Notes: a model not told the origin generated them from the sequence alone. A stretch of DNA of 23,180 nt from JAMCZZ01 sp964363695 (GCA_964363695.1 CAYIJI010000012.1:1-23180); one strand, 5' to 3'; positions 1 through 8,636 are shown, counted from the first letter of the stretch. Translations and numbers: made by a program.

Positions 1-2
1 TT

Positions 3-92
3 CCACTCATGCCCTGAGCACAGTCGAACGGGAGAGTGGTGCCCGGGGATCCATATGATAGTTTCTGGATTCCCGCCTTCGCGGGAATGACA
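3..92. repeat. two adjacent small palindromic repeats (intergenic type)
   Basis: Two hairpin-forming repeats lie side by side. At 3-39 the arms CCACTC and GAGTGG enclose a CCCTGAGCACAGTCGAACGG core. At 69-88 ATTCCCGC and GCGGGAAT form an 8-bp stem with a 4-nt loop, followed by GACA. Both sequence types occur again inside nrdG (19161-19211 and 19266-19295), so they are dispersed elements and not gene remnants. No coding sequence is seen in the first 200 bases apart from the terminator at 151-182. Confidence 0.7.
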
Positions 93-150
93 CCACGAGT
101 GAGACAAGCAGTTACATTTATCTTCCTCATTAAGATCCAAACATCTAATT

Positions 151-182
151 AAAAAAGACCATTCTAGTAATGGTCTTTTTTT
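151..182 (-). terminator. intrinsic terminator of the envelope-protein genes
   Basis: An A-run, GACCATT, a 5-nt loop, AATGGTC and a T-run make a near-symmetric hairpin that can terminate in both directions. It lies about 20 nt past the stop of the minus-strand gene ending at 203, so it probably ends the transcript covering 203-1668 and possibly 203-2748. Confidence 0.85.
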
Positions 183-202
183 GTATATTAGCTAGAGAAT
201 AC

Positions 203-652
203 TTATTTCTTTGCTTTGTCTTCAGCAATAGTTTTTACTACCTTAGAATCTTCTTTTAGTTCTTCGTAGAAAGAAACGCTGTCGCGGTTTATTACCATTT
301 CATCCTTAGGGCCATGGAATTCTTGGCCCAATTTAACCAGCGCCAATTTCGATCCTTCAGCATTCGCATCTACCTTTTTGCTTTCATCGGTTGATTGAAG
401 GGACTGGTCTATTTGAAGATAATAAATATCTTTTATTGTAAGGAACTGGTCGTTCACGTTTGATAAATGTCCAAAGTAAACTTGATCGTTATTCAGGAAA
501 ACGGCATAATAGGAACTATCATTAATTTTTAAATTTTGTGAACTTTCTGAACTTATTGATTTTCCTTTTGTTAAGCCGTATTGCACGCCAAAGCTTATAA
601 TCACAACCGCTATAACTGCTCCCAAGACTTTTAACCAATTAACATTTTTCAT
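203..652 (-). CDS. membrane-anchored small protein of unknown function
   Basis: This 149-residue protein has one hydrophobic segment at about residues 8-27 (VLGAVIAVVIISFGV) after a lysine-containing start. That pattern suggests a signal anchor with the rest outside the membrane. The exported part begins YYAVFLNNDQVYFGHL, continues with a beta-rich stretch (FLTIKDIYYLQ), and ends in a charged, lysine-rich tail after EMVINRDSVSFYEEL. I recall similar proteins from candidate-phyla bacteria, but no function is known to me. The start is supported by GGAGG with a very short 3-nt spacer. It is the last gene before the terminator at 151-182, 62 nt after the stop of the upstream gene, so co-transcription is likely. 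Confidence 0.8.
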   Translation of the reverse strand: MKNVNWLKVLGAVIAVVIISFGVQYGLTKGKSISSESSQNLKINDSSYYAVFLNNDQVYFGHLSNVNDQFLTIKDIYYLQIDQSLQSTDESKKVDANAEGSKLALVKLGQEFHGPKDEMVINRDSVSFYEELKEDSKVVKTIAEDKAKK

Positions 653-714
653 CTTCCTCCAAAAATTTTAGATTTAATTTATTTATTACCAACCTTACAA
701 TCATACGAGTTCTA

Positions 715-1668
715 CTATTCTTCCTTCGGCGGGTCAAAAGCTTCTTTTCCTGGGAGCGTAATGCCGCTCATTTTCCACTGGCCGTCTTCCTGTTCAAAGT
801 TAATCGCTCCGACAGCACTTCTTGCTTGTTCGCTCGATTTTGCAGCAGGCTTAGTAAAGAGAAGCGAACCGAAGAATTGATTATTATTCAAGACGCCGCC
901 GGAAACAGACATATTAGTATCCAGCGCGACAGAGGCAGACTCAAGAGATGATTTTAATTTGTCGAGAGTGGTCTGCTCCTTAAATGCCTTTGATCCCAAC
1001 CGGTAAAGATCTTCAGACATACGGTTTTTCAAGAGGGAGCTGCAAGTCATAATTGCATTTTGTATATTAGTAAACTCCTTATTGTTTTTAGAGGCGACGG
1101 CAAGTGAACCAAATATCGTTTTGTAGGCACTGTTTTCTGCTCCCGAGGCAATAATAACCGGTTTGTCCGCATTTAAGATATACTGAATGCGGACCAGTTT
1201 GCCGTTAACTGAAGTTTTTATCGTTGCAGTTGTGGAACCACCTTCTTTGCCAAAAATGACTTCAGATTTACCCTTGAGTGATTCTTCTATTGCTTTAAGC
1301 AGAGTTTTATTGATGTAGTTTTTAAATGATTCTTCATCTGTTAGAGCGGGGCTGAATGTTTGGATCGCGATTACGCCTTTACCGTATATTTCATCCAAGG
1401 TTTTAACTTCCAACTTTTCGTCTTTTTTCGTAATCAATTGAGCGCCAGGAAGGCTTGAGTCATCAACCACATAGTCTTCCGGAACGAGAAATGAGTAGTC
1501 TCCGCCAAAATTTATGTATTGCTGCGGAGTATCGCTCTTACCGTTACTTGTCGAACCAGTATTTACGTTTTTCGAGTTTTTAAATAAGTATCCTTTACTC
1601 CGTGCAAAGAATGCTCCGCCGCCCAACACCAAGAGAACAACAATAACCAATAATACTTTTTTAACCAT
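715..1668 (-). CDS. membrane-anchored protein, paralogue of the gene at 1807-2748
   Basis: The 317-residue protein starts MVKKVLLVIVVLLVLGGGAFF, a single N-terminal membrane anchor, followed by a Ser/Asn/Gly-rich linker and an exported domain. The exported domain begins YINFGGDYSFLVPEDYV and ends in GQWKMSGITLPG. The neighbouring protein shows the same landmarks in the same order: Y-x-x-F-x-G-x-Y-x-F near residue 50, a GVIAIQ/GAVAVQ strand, FKNYINKTL/FKDYVNNTL, a KTIFGS/KTIFST motif, and a final W-x-(M/L)-x-G-(I/F)-x-L-P. The two therefore come from a tandem duplication. A GAGG Shine-Dalgarno lies 5 nt before the ATG. Function is unknown; a surface or cell-wall role is only inferred from the topology. 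Confidence 0.85.
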   Translation of the reverse strand: MVKKVLLVIVVLLVLGGGAFFARSKGYLFKNSKNVNTGSTSNGKSDTPQQYINFGGDYSFLVPEDYVVDDSSLPGAQLITKKDEKLEVKTLDEIYGKGVIAIQTFSPALTDEESFKNYINKTLLKAIEESLKGKSEVIFGKEGGSTTATIKTSVNGKLVRIQYILNADKPVIIASGAENSAYKTIFGSLAVASKNNKEFTNIQNAIMTCSSLLKNRMSEDLYRLGSKAFKEQTTLDKLKSSLESASVALDTNMSVSGGVLNNNQFFGSLLFTKPAAKSSEQARSAVGAINFEQEDGQWKMSGITLPGKEAFDPPKEE

Positions 1669-1704
1669 ATTAACCTCTATCCAAATTAAATATAAGATAC
1701 ATAT

Positions 1705-1734
1705 ACTTTATCAGAAGAAAAGAAAAAAAATCAA
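1705..1734 (-). promoter_or_regulatory. possible promoter of the 715-1668 gene
   Basis: On the minus strand TTGATT (1729-1734) and TAAAGT (1705-1710) are separated by 18 nt and lie about 40 nt before the start codon. The match to the -35/-10 consensus is moderate. Transcripts may also read in from the upstream paralogue, because no terminator is visible between the two genes. Confidence 0.4.
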
Positions 1735-1806
1735 GAGTCATGTAATATCCTTTCAAAGATATTATCCACAGTAATGCTGAGGCTTAGCTGAGAAATTCAA
1801 GTTTTT

Positions 1807-2748
1807 TTATTGTGGTAACTGGAAGCCGTCTAACTCCCAGTTTTTGCCCTGCTTGCTCAAAGACATTACACCGCTAACTGGGACTTTATCTGTTGTTTTT
1901 GGTTCAAAGGCCAGTTGGGCAATAAAAACCTTCCCATCGTATGTACCGCCAACAACCGTAATTTTCCTGTCCAGATAGGTAGCTGATAAGCTAAGGTTAG
2001 CCACCAACTGGTTTTTAGTGACATTTTTATTGAAATCGGTGGTACTTTTGTCCCTAATGCCCGAAGCGTCTTGGCGATATAGCATATCTGCTACACTTTT
2101 GGCCGCTTGTGCCGCATGGTCAATGTCAGGCTTTAGTTTCGACTTCCTTAAATCTTCTGTGGTTGAAAAGATAGTCTTAAAAGGTTCGTTATCGTTAGCG
2201 GCTGTTATAAGCACCGGTTGCGGAAAATTAATAGCTGCAGCTACGCGTAAGTGCGCCCCGCTGTTGTCTAAGGCAAAGACCTCTTTTGCATAGATACTGC
2301 CTCTGCTGGCTTCACGAACGTCTGAAGCACTGTTCAATGTTTTTCTAAGGTCGGCTGCCAGCGTATTGTTAACATAATCCTTGAATGCTTGCTCATTATC
2401 ATCTTTCAGCTGGGTAATTAGCTGTACAGCTACCGCGCCTGTCGTGTATAGCTCTTCTAATTTCTTTCCACTAGGCATCGGCTGGCTTTCAGGATAAGCA
2501 ATTGTTACTCCAGCAATGGCGGTTTCGTTGGCAACATATCTAGCAGGGATAGAAAAAAGATAGCCGCCGTTAAAACTAACATATTTTGCCTCTACCACAA
2601 CAGACTCAGCAGGTTTAGCTGATTTATGCCAGATTTGCCTGTAGGCGAGCCCCGCCGCTAAAACTAACACTAGCCCTAAAAGCGGCAGATAAATTTTTCT
2701 AGGGATATGCTGTAGCTTTTTCACAAATTTTGTCCTTTGCAATTCCAT
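1807..2748 (-). CDS. membrane-anchored protein, tandem paralogue of 715-1668
   Basis: From the ATG at 2748 the product is 313 residues. It has a short basic N-terminus, one hydrophobic anchor (YLPLLGLVLVLAAGLAY) and an exported domain that shares its landmarks with the downstream paralogue: YVSFNGGYLFSIP, GAVAVQ, FKDYVNNTL, PFKTIFST and NWELDGFQLPQ at the C-terminus. The ATG at 2748 is preferred over an upstream TTG. It lies 8 nt after a good -10 box and has no Shine-Dalgarno, so the mRNA would be leaderless or nearly so. No function is known to me. This is the promoter-proximal gene of the three-gene block 203-2748. Confidence 0.8.
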   Translation of the reverse strand: MELQRTKFVKKLQHIPRKIYLPLLGLVLVLAAGLAYRQIWHKSAKPAESVVVEAKYVSFNGGYLFSIPARYVANETAIAGVTIAYPESQPMPSGKKLEELYTTGAVAVQLITQLKDDNEQAFKDYVNNTLAADLRKTLNSASDVREASRGSIYAKEVFALDNSGAHLRVAAAINFPQPVLITAANDNEPFKTIFSTTEDLRKSKLKPDIDHAAQAAKSVADMLYRQDASGIRDKSTTDFNKNVTKNQLVANLSLSATYLDRKITVVGGTYDGKVFIAQLAFEPKTTDKVPVSGVMSLSKQGKNWELDGFQLPQ

Positions 2749-2756
2749 ACTCAAAT

Positions 2757-2785
2757 ACTATATCAAAATCTGGCATCTGTTTCAA
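2757..2785 (-). promoter_or_regulatory. promoter giving a probably leaderless transcript
   Basis: On the minus strand TTGAAA (2780-2785), a 17-nt spacer and TATAGT (2757-2762) are followed only 8 nt later by the ATG at 2748. Initiation 6-9 nt after the -10 box would start the RNA at or next to the start codon. Confidence 0.7.
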
Positions 2786-2806
2786 CACTCACTCCCCAAA
2801 CTAACC

Positions 2807-2836
2807 AAAAACAGGTCTCTTTCGAGACCTGTTTTT
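2807..2836 (-). terminator. intrinsic terminator of the secreted repeat-protein gene
   Basis: AAAAACAGGTCTC, a TTTC loop and GAGACCTGTTTTT form a perfect 13-bp stem ending in a U-run. It lies about 50 nt past the stop at 2887 on the minus strand. The symmetry would let it work in both directions. Confidence 0.9.
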
Positions 2837-2886
2837 GAATTACTGATCACTAAACTTTCAGTACTGGGAGATACCCGGCTACTAGT

Positions 2887-5716
2887 CTAGTTAGTGAAAC
2901 AGTGGTATGACCATGCAGATGCGGTTGTATCTGCAGCCATGTTGATTACCATTGTCGTAGCAGTTGTCGTCACAAAGGCACCAGCGGCTGCACCGTTAAT
3001 CGCACCAGCGGCGGTGTTAGCAGGAGAGATAGTACAGAACGGAGCATTCGTCATTGTTGCAGCGAATGTGGAAATCACTGTAGTGTGCGAAGTGATTGAC
3101 GACGTGATGATGCCAGCTGTACCGCTTGAGTTAGCAGTGTAGGCTGGAACACCAGCACCGCTTTCTGTTGCGACTGGAACTGTACCAGCAACTTTAATCT
3201 GACCTGTAAGCACAATTCTGCCTGTACCAGCTGTGATAGCGACAGCAGTTGCACCAGTAACGTTACCAATCGTAACGGTTCCGGCGATTGCACCAGTAGC
3301 GACGTTGACGACGTTACCAGTCGCACCGCCTGTAGCAATGTTTACGGTCTTTATACCGATACCAGAGCTTGCGACATTAACGGTTTGGGCACCAGTACCT
3401 GGACCTATGTCGATTGTGCCGGTTTGCAGGCCTGTACCACCAATTGAGATGGTACCACCTGTCATTAACGTACCAATTGCGACTGAGCCAGCTGTTTGAG
3501 CGTTTGCAATAGTCACAACGTTAGCAGCTGTTCCACCAGCGATAGTTACGGTTTTAATTCCCGTGTCACCACCACCGATTGCAACAGTCTGTGCGCCAGT
3601 ACCGCCACCAAGGGTGATTGTACCGGTTTGCAGGCCTGTACCACCAATAGTGATGGTTCCGCCTGTCATTGCAGCACCAACAGCAACTGAACCGCCTGTT
3701 TGAGTGTTTGCAATAGTTACAACGTTAGCAGCTGTTCCACCAGCGATAGTTACGGTTTTAATTCCCGTGTCACNNNNNNNNNNNNNNNNNNNNNNNNNNN
3801 NNNNNNNNNNNNNNNNNNNNNNNNNNNNNNNNNNNNNNNNNNNNNNNNNNNNNNNNNNNNNNNNNNNNNNNNNTTGTGACTGTACCAGTTGTCTGGGCAC
3901 CGCCAAGGGCGATTGTACCAGTTGTCATCGCAGCACCAACAGCAACTGAACCAGCAGTCTGAGCGTTACCAATAGTTACAACGTTAGCAGCTGTTCCACC
4001 AGCGATAGTTACGGTTTTAATTCCCGTGTCACCACCACCGATTGCAACAGTCTGTGCGCCAGTACCGCCACCAAGGGTGATTGTACCGGTTTGCAGGCCG
4101 GTTCCACCAATAGTGATTGTACCGGTTGTCATTAGAGCACCCAAAGCGAAGGATCCGGCTGTTTGAGCGTTTGCAATAGTCACAACGTTAGCAGCTGTTC
4201 CACCAGCGATAGTTACGGTTTTAATTCCCGTGTCACCACCACCGACTAGGACAGATTGGGCGCCAGTACCGCCACCAAGGGTGATTGTACCAGTCTGGAC
4301 ACCGCCACCGATTGTGACTGTACCAGTTGTCTGGGCACCGCCAAGGGCGATTGTACCAGTTGTCATAGTTGCGCCCATGGCGATCGAACCGCCTGTTTGA
4401 GCATTACCAATAGTTACAACATTAGCAGCTGTTCCGCCGGCAATAGTTACAGTCTTAATGCCAGTGTCGCCACCACCAAGCAGGACAGATTGAGCACCAG
4501 TACCGCCACCGAGAGTGATTGTACCAGTCTGGACACCGCCACCGATAGTGATAGTTCCAGAAGTCTGGGCACCACCAAGGGCGATTGTACCAGTTGACAT
4601 TGCAGCACCAACAGCGAAGGAACCAGCTGTTTGGACGTTTGCGATAGTCACAACATTAGCAGCTGTGCCACTAGCAATAGTTACGGTTTTAATTCCCGTG
4701 CTACCGCCAGCGAGGTCAACAGTCTGGGCGCCAGTACCACCACCGAGGGTGATTGTACCAGTCTGGACACCGCCACCGATTGTGATTGCACCTGAAGTCT
4801 GAGCGCCACCGATCGTGTAGTTACCAGTTGTCAATGCAGCGCCCGTGGAAAGGTTACCTGTGAGCAGGGCATTGTAAAGAGCAACAGTACTACTAGTTGC
4901 TGAAGCCGCTACAGTATTGGCAGTTACTGTGCCAGTAAAAGTTGCAGAAGTAAAGGACGGTGTTGCATTAAAGGTAATAGTATCACCTGCTGCATCACCA
5001 AGGATCACATCACCGTTAACAGTCAAGTTTTTGTTGACTATTGTATTACCAGTAGCACCAACGGAGAACTGGGTTGTACCAGCCGTGTCTTTAACATTCA
5101 AGACGTTGGTCGTACCATCGTTGGCTTGAAGTGTTAGAGCAACTGTTCCAGCTGATGCCTGAATTGTCTGGGTTGTTGCTGCTGGGGACAAGGCAACCGC
5201 GCCAGATGCGACAGGCAAGTTTGTGAAAGTTGTGCCTGCAGCAAAATTGACTGAAGTTCCAGTAACTGTTAAGTTACCGCCAACGTTCAACCTATTTTGT
5301 ACCCAAGTTGTGCCTGGGGCATTAAGTCTTAAGTCGTCGTCAGTTGTCAAGGTTAAGTTTCCTTGTGCAACTGTGTTTGAAATACTTGAACCACCAGCCA
5401 TTTTAATGGTGTTTCCTTGCATTTCATATGTGCCGACTGTTCCGTCGACGACTAAGCCTCCCTGAACCTTTAGGCCGTTTTGAACCCAAACTGTACCGGG
5501 AGCGTTAAGCCTAAGGTCATCATCAGTTGCCAATGTCAGGTTTCCGCCTGCATTGGAAATGTTACCGCCTCCGCTTAGAGTGATAGCACCACCCTGAAGG
5601 TTTATGCCGTCGGTTGCCTGAAGTGCTGCTGAGGCAGCTGTTGGCAAAGCCAAAGCGCCTGCCAGAACCAACAGACCAAAGACGGTGAGTATTCTACTCA
5701 TTAACTTATCTATCAT
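2887..5716 (-). CDS. secreted protein with long 68/78-residue beta-rich tandem repeats (interrupted by an assembly gap)
   Basis: The N-terminus has a clear Sec signal peptide: a basic start, ILTVFGLLVLAGALALP, and a probable cleavage site after AASA near residue 31. A unique region follows with two copies of an LTLATDDDLRLNAPGT-like motif. Next come Gly/Thr/Ala-rich units of 78 or 68 residues (GGGVQTGTITLGGG, TGIKTVTIAGGTAANVVTI, TGTIALGGAQTTG), which look like a beta-helix or fibre. The C-terminal ~100 residues are non-repetitive and contain two Cys (APFCTI, YHCFTN). About 614 residues precede the 100-N gap at 3774-3873 and 295 follow it. The frame differs across the placeholder gap, but the sequence on both sides is the same protein. 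AGGAGG lies 6 nt before the ATG. A surface fibre or adhesin is the likely role, inferred from composition only. Confidence 0.85.
3400..4800 (-). repeat. in-gene tandem repeat array, units of 234 bp and 204 bp
   Basis: The sequence GTGATTGTACC recurs at 4749, 4515, 4281 and 4077, giving spacings of 234, 234 and 204 bp. Beyond the gap, GGTTTGCAGG recurs at 3625 and 3421, a spacing of 204 bp. The short unit lacks ten codons in its TGTIALGGAQ segment. Units toward the C-terminus are of the 204-bp type and more diverged at the end. Confidence 0.9.
3774..3873. other. assembly gap (100 Ns) inside the repeat array
   Basis: Exactly 100 Ns mark a scaffold gap of unknown true length. Aligning the flanks to the 78-residue unit predicts a missing piece of 75 nt plus any whole number of 204/234-bp units. 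75 nt keeps the reading frame, whereas 100 does not. The gap is therefore an assembly artefact and not a frameshift in the gene. Confidence 0.9.
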
Positions 5717-5820
5717 TGTTTTCCTCCTATAATTTCCCCCTAACTATTACCATTAAGACACCATATTAGTTTTATTACCTGCGCCCTCCTTTCGTTTTCA
5801 GCACTTAAAGTGCTTTCTAC
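5717..5820 (-). promoter_or_regulatory. structured 5' leader of the repeat-protein gene
   Basis: The ~100 nt before the start codon contain a hairpin with arms AGCACT and AGTGCT (5800-5814). An unpaired GAAAACGAAAGGAGGGCGC follows, then G-rich runs before the real Shine-Dalgarno at 5723-5728. The internal GGAGGG could be a decoy or regulated ribosome site. I do not recognise a known riboswitch here. Confidence 0.35.
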
Positions 5821-5918
5821 AATATGTATTAAAAATAAGCGGAATAATATTTTTAGCTTACGCACAAAAATAGTAATTAATTTTTGTACTTAACTATAGA
5901 AATATACATTACAATATA

Positions 5919-5947
5919 AGTAAACTATTTATGGAAAAGATTGTCAA
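5919..5947 (-). promoter_or_regulatory. possible promoter of the repeat-protein gene
   Basis: On the minus strand TTGACA (5942-5947) is a perfect -35 box. TTTACT lies 17 nt further on (5919-5924) as a weak -10. Use of this promoter gives a leader of about 200 nt. The stretch 5821-5918 between them and the hairpin is plain AT-rich sequence. Confidence 0.45.
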
Positions 5948-5971
5948 CCGCTTCTTCTGTGGAAAACTTGC

Positions 5972-6508
5972 CTAAACAAAATGCCCGGCGAGCGAACCCA
6001 AGTAATAACTGATTGCAATGACGAGAACAGCCAGAGAAACATGTTCGAATGTTTGTTTAAGGACTGACTCCTTTTTTCTTTTAGCGACATAAAAAGCGAG
6101 GAGCGCGATTAAGGTAAGCCCTAGAATTATGGAAGTTCTTATCGCTATTCTTAGGTCCAATAGTAATATTGGCGCTAAAAAAATTAAAGAAAAAATCAAT
6201 TTACCAATGAAAGTAAATAGGCTGATTGTCCAGATGGGCTTGTTCGTTTCATCCTTCCGGCTTTCTTCTGAGAGATGAATCCCCAGTGCATCGGAAAGGG
6301 AATCGGCGACAGCCACTGTCAAAATCGCAGCAATAACCGCCAGCTTCGAATTTGTTGCGCTGTTAATTCCCACTATCAGTCCTAGGGTTGTAATAATCCC
6401 GCTTGTCAAACCAAAAGCCAAACCGCCGATTTCTAATTCTTTATTTTCCCGCATGAGACCCCTCTGCTTTAAATATATTTCATAATTATTTAGTACTTGA
6501 TCTGGCAT
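5972..6508 (-). CDS. VIT1/CCC1-like membrane protein (putative Fe2+/Mn2+ transporter)
   Basis: The 178-residue protein has about five hydrophobic segments. The pattern ELEIGGLAFGLTSGIITTLGLIVGI followed by ADSLSDALGIHLSEES fits the first two helices of the VIT1/CCC1 family. In that family a helical bundle exports cytosolic Fe2+ or Mn2+, and acidic residues on these helices carry the metal. Three more hydrophobic helices follow. The final one, LAVLVIAISYYLGSLAGHF, resembles the family's last helix. A weak AGAGAAG ribosome site lies before the ATG; a later Met at residue 19 is a less likely alternative. The gene stands alone, with its own promoter and a palindromic operator-like site. The substrate is inferred from the family only. 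Confidence 0.7.
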   Translation of the reverse strand: MPDQVLNNYEIYLKQRGLMRENKELEIGGLAFGLTSGIITTLGLIVGINSATNSKLAVIAAILTVAVADSLSDALGIHLSEESRKDETNKPIWTISLFTFIGKLIFSLIFLAPILLLDLRIAIRTSIILGLTLIALLAFYVAKRKKESVLKQTFEHVSLAVLVIAISYYLGSLAGHFV

Positions 6509-6522
6509 TTACTTCTCTTGCC

Positions 6523-6567
6523 ATTATATTATAGCCTAAAATTAAATAAAAGTTCGAACTTTTATTT
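6523..6567 (-). promoter_or_regulatory. promoter of the VIT-like gene with an overlapping 24-bp palindrome
   Basis: Two overlapping TATAAT boxes (6523-6528 and 6528-6533) lie 15-25 nt before the start codon on the minus strand. The expected -35 position, 6551-6556, falls in the centre of a perfect palindrome at 6544-6567 (AAATAAAAGTTC and its complement, no loop). The placement suggests a repressor or metal-sensor operator. The outer A/T arms could also act as a terminator, but no gene end is nearby. Confidence 0.5.
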
Positions 6568-6695
6568 TAACTATTATTTCATATCAACAAGGTGTCATTG
6601 TTCTTATTTAGATTAACTAATATTCCAGGAAAAGCGGACATTACTACTTAGTACTAACACCCTGATATTGCACTATATGCAAAATGAGTAATATT

Positions 6696-6704
6696 TGATA
6701 AAAT
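6696..6704 (+). promoter_or_regulatory. extended -10 promoter upstream of the group II intron
   Basis: TGATAAAAT is an extended -10 element (TGn plus TAAAAT) without a clear -35. The intron begins 10 nt later. Without the intron this box would lie about 11 nt before the mntA ATG, which makes it the likely original promoter of the toxin-antitoxin pair. Confidence 0.45.
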
Positions 6705-7241
6705 AAAGTTATGAGTGCGCCAAGCTAAGCTGATTGTTTACAGCTGGTTCGAATCCAGCCTATCCAAAGACTAGCCATCAGGATAGTACGGAACTTAGCG
6801 TATCGTTACAGCGATGTGCGGTGCGGAGCCTAAGGAAAGGACTTGTTAGGCCATAACGCAAGTGAAGGTATTGAGCCCCGAAATTTATATAAATCCCAAT
6901 AAGGCCGACCTTTTTCATATATAGGGAAGGCAGTAATTGATGCATCGCAATGGCAAGATGTATTAATCAGGGCGGGGTCTAAGGCCATGGCATGGCAAGA
7001 AGACGGAAACAATCGGAACTTGGGAGATCTGCTATCCATTCCCTCAAACAATTAAACACAAAGGGTCGATGAAGAGGGACGCTTTGATACAAGCCATAAC
7101 AGCAAGATCAAAACGACAGTAGCAGAAGTCTGAACAGTCCATAGTAAAGGCGTAGCCAGAGTAATTCCTGGCGACTCCAGCTCGATCACTCATGATTGGC
7201 AGGAGACTTGAAGGGACTGTCTAAATGATACGGGAGAAGCG

Positions 7242-8588
7242 ATGAATATTGTGCCATACCCAGAAGTGGATAAAACCACAAAATTTAAACTTACTCTCAT
7301 AGCCAAGAAGGCAATAGCAGAGCCAAAATTGAAATTTACTTCCTTAATGCATCTTCTAAACGAGACATATTTGTTAGATTGCTTCAATGAGCTGAAAAAG
7401 CGAAAAGCTCCAGGTGTGGATAATAGAACGCTAGAAAGTTATTCCAAAGAAGAAATTGCACAAGCCATAAATCAAACGGTTAGTGCCTTAAAATCACATA
7501 CCTATCGCCCACAACCAGTTCGTCGCGTCTTTATCAAGAAAGTTAACGGTAAATTGAGACCACTCGGAATACCAACAGTAATTGATAAAACATTGCAGCT
7601 GGCAATATCCAAAATCGTGGAAGCTATCTTTGAACCGCTCTTCCTTGATCTGTCCTTCGGTTTTAGACCAAATCGCAATGCTCACGAAGCATTAAAAGCA
7701 GTAAACCACATGGTTATGCAAGAAAAAGTCAACTGGATCATCGACGCCGACATCAAAGGCTTCTTTGACAATGTTGATCACAACTGGCTGATCAAGTGTC
7801 TGGAGCAAAGAATCAGCGACCCAAGACTTCTTACTTTAATCAACAGATTCCTTAAAGCAGGAGTAATGACGGAGGGTAAAAGAGAAGCAACTGTCAAAGG
7901 CACGCCGCAAGGCGGTATCGTCAGTCCAATCCTTGCCAACATTTACTTACACTACGTCCTCGATTTGTGGTTTAATGTTAAGGAAAGAAAATCATTCACG
8001 GGATATATGGGACTTGTCCGTTACGCCGATGACTTTGTAATCGGGACACAGCACAAACACGAGGCAATCAAGTTACTAGAAGACATTAAGCAAAGATTCG
8101 CAGAGTTTGGCTTATCATTAGCCGAAGACAAAACCCGAATACTGGAATTTGGACGTTATGCAAAAAAGAACAGTGATAAGCAAGACAAGGGAAAACCTGA
8201 AACCTTCGATTTCTTGGGATTTACTCATTATTGCGGGCAAACCAGAGACGGCAGGTTTTCTTTAAAGCTCAAAACCAGTAGGAAGAAGTTCAATCTAGCA
8301 ATCAAGGCTCAAAACCAATGGTTTAAATCGATTCGAAATCGTACCATATTACCTAATATCTGGAATACATTAGCCTCGAAACTGCGAGGTCATTACCAAT
8401 ATTATGGGGTAAGTGGAAACTTCGAATCAATACAGAGTTATTACAATCAGAATATTAAACTTGCGTACAAATGGATGAACAGGCGTAGCCAAAAGAAGAC
8501 TTGGAATTACGAAGAATTCTCTGACTATTTAAAACGACATTCATTACCGCAACCGAAGGTGACTTATGCTATATACAATACTTGGTGA
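7242..8588 (+). CDS. ltrA: group II intron reverse transcriptase/maturase
   Basis: This 448-residue protein reverse-transcribes the intron RNA and helps it fold and splice. Reverse transcriptase motifs occur in order: KKRKAPGVDNRT near residue 55, YRPQPVRRVFIKK, GKLRPLGIPTVIDK, FGFRPNRNAHEAL, a WIIDADIKGFFDNVDH catalytic motif, GTPQGGIVSPILANIYL, and Y261-A-D-D264 with the catalytic aspartates. The maturase X domain follows, with LRGHYQYYGVSGN. The protein ends shortly after, without an HNH endonuclease domain. Mobility would therefore need a primer such as a nascent DNA strand at a replication fork. A GGGAG Shine-Dalgarno lies just before the ATG. The stop is TGA, directly before domains V and VI. 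The symbol is the general one for this family. Confidence 0.95.
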   Translation: MNIVPYPEVDKTTKFKLTLIAKKAIAEPKLKFTSLMHLLNETYLLDCFNELKKRKAPGVDNRTLESYSKEEIAQAINQTVSALKSHTYRPQPVRRVFIKKVNGKLRPLGIPTVIDKTLQLAISKIVEAIFEPLFLDLSFGFRPNRNAHEALKAVNHMVMQEKVNWIIDADIKGFFDNVDHNWLIKCLEQRISDPRLLTLINRFLKAGVMTEGKREATVKGTPQGGIVSPILANIYLHYVLDLWFNVKERKSFTGYMGLVRYADDFVIGTQHKHEAIKLLEDIKQRFAEFGLSLAEDKTRILEFGRYAKKNSDKQDKGKPETFDFLGFTHYCGQTRDGRFSLKLKTSRKKFNLAIKAQNQWFKSIRNRTILPNIWNTLASKLRGHYQYYGVSGNFESIQSYYNQNIKLAYKWMNRRSQKKTWNYEEFSDYLKRHSLPQPKVTYAIYNTW

Positions 8589-8603
8589 ACATCGTTTATT
8601 GCA

Positions 8604-8636
8604 GAGCCGTGTGCGGGAAATCCGCGAGCACGGTTC
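8604..8636 (+). ncRNA. group II intron domain V
   Basis: GAGCCGTGTGCGG pairs with CCGCGAGCACGGTTC around a GAAA tetraloop, and the catalytic AGC triad is at 8605-8607. This 33-34-nt hairpin is the diagnostic active-site helix of group II introns. Confidence 0.93.

Noticed and set aside
1760..1806. terminator between the two paralogous envelope genes
   Set aside because: GCTGAG occurs as a direct repeat with only weak pairing, and no U-run follows on the minus strand.
3770..3906. frameshift splitting the repeat protein into two genes
   Set aside because: The frame change arises only from the 100-N placeholder. The protein repeats continue on both sides, and the predicted missing length is a multiple of three.
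3400..4800. CRISPR array
   Set aside because: The regular repeats are 204-234 bp long and encode protein in frame. There are no short repeats with unique spacers.
6741..6765. GGTTCGAATCC resembling a tRNA T-loop
   Set aside because: No acceptor or anticodon stem can be built around it. It lies in domain I of the group II intron, where such sequences occur.
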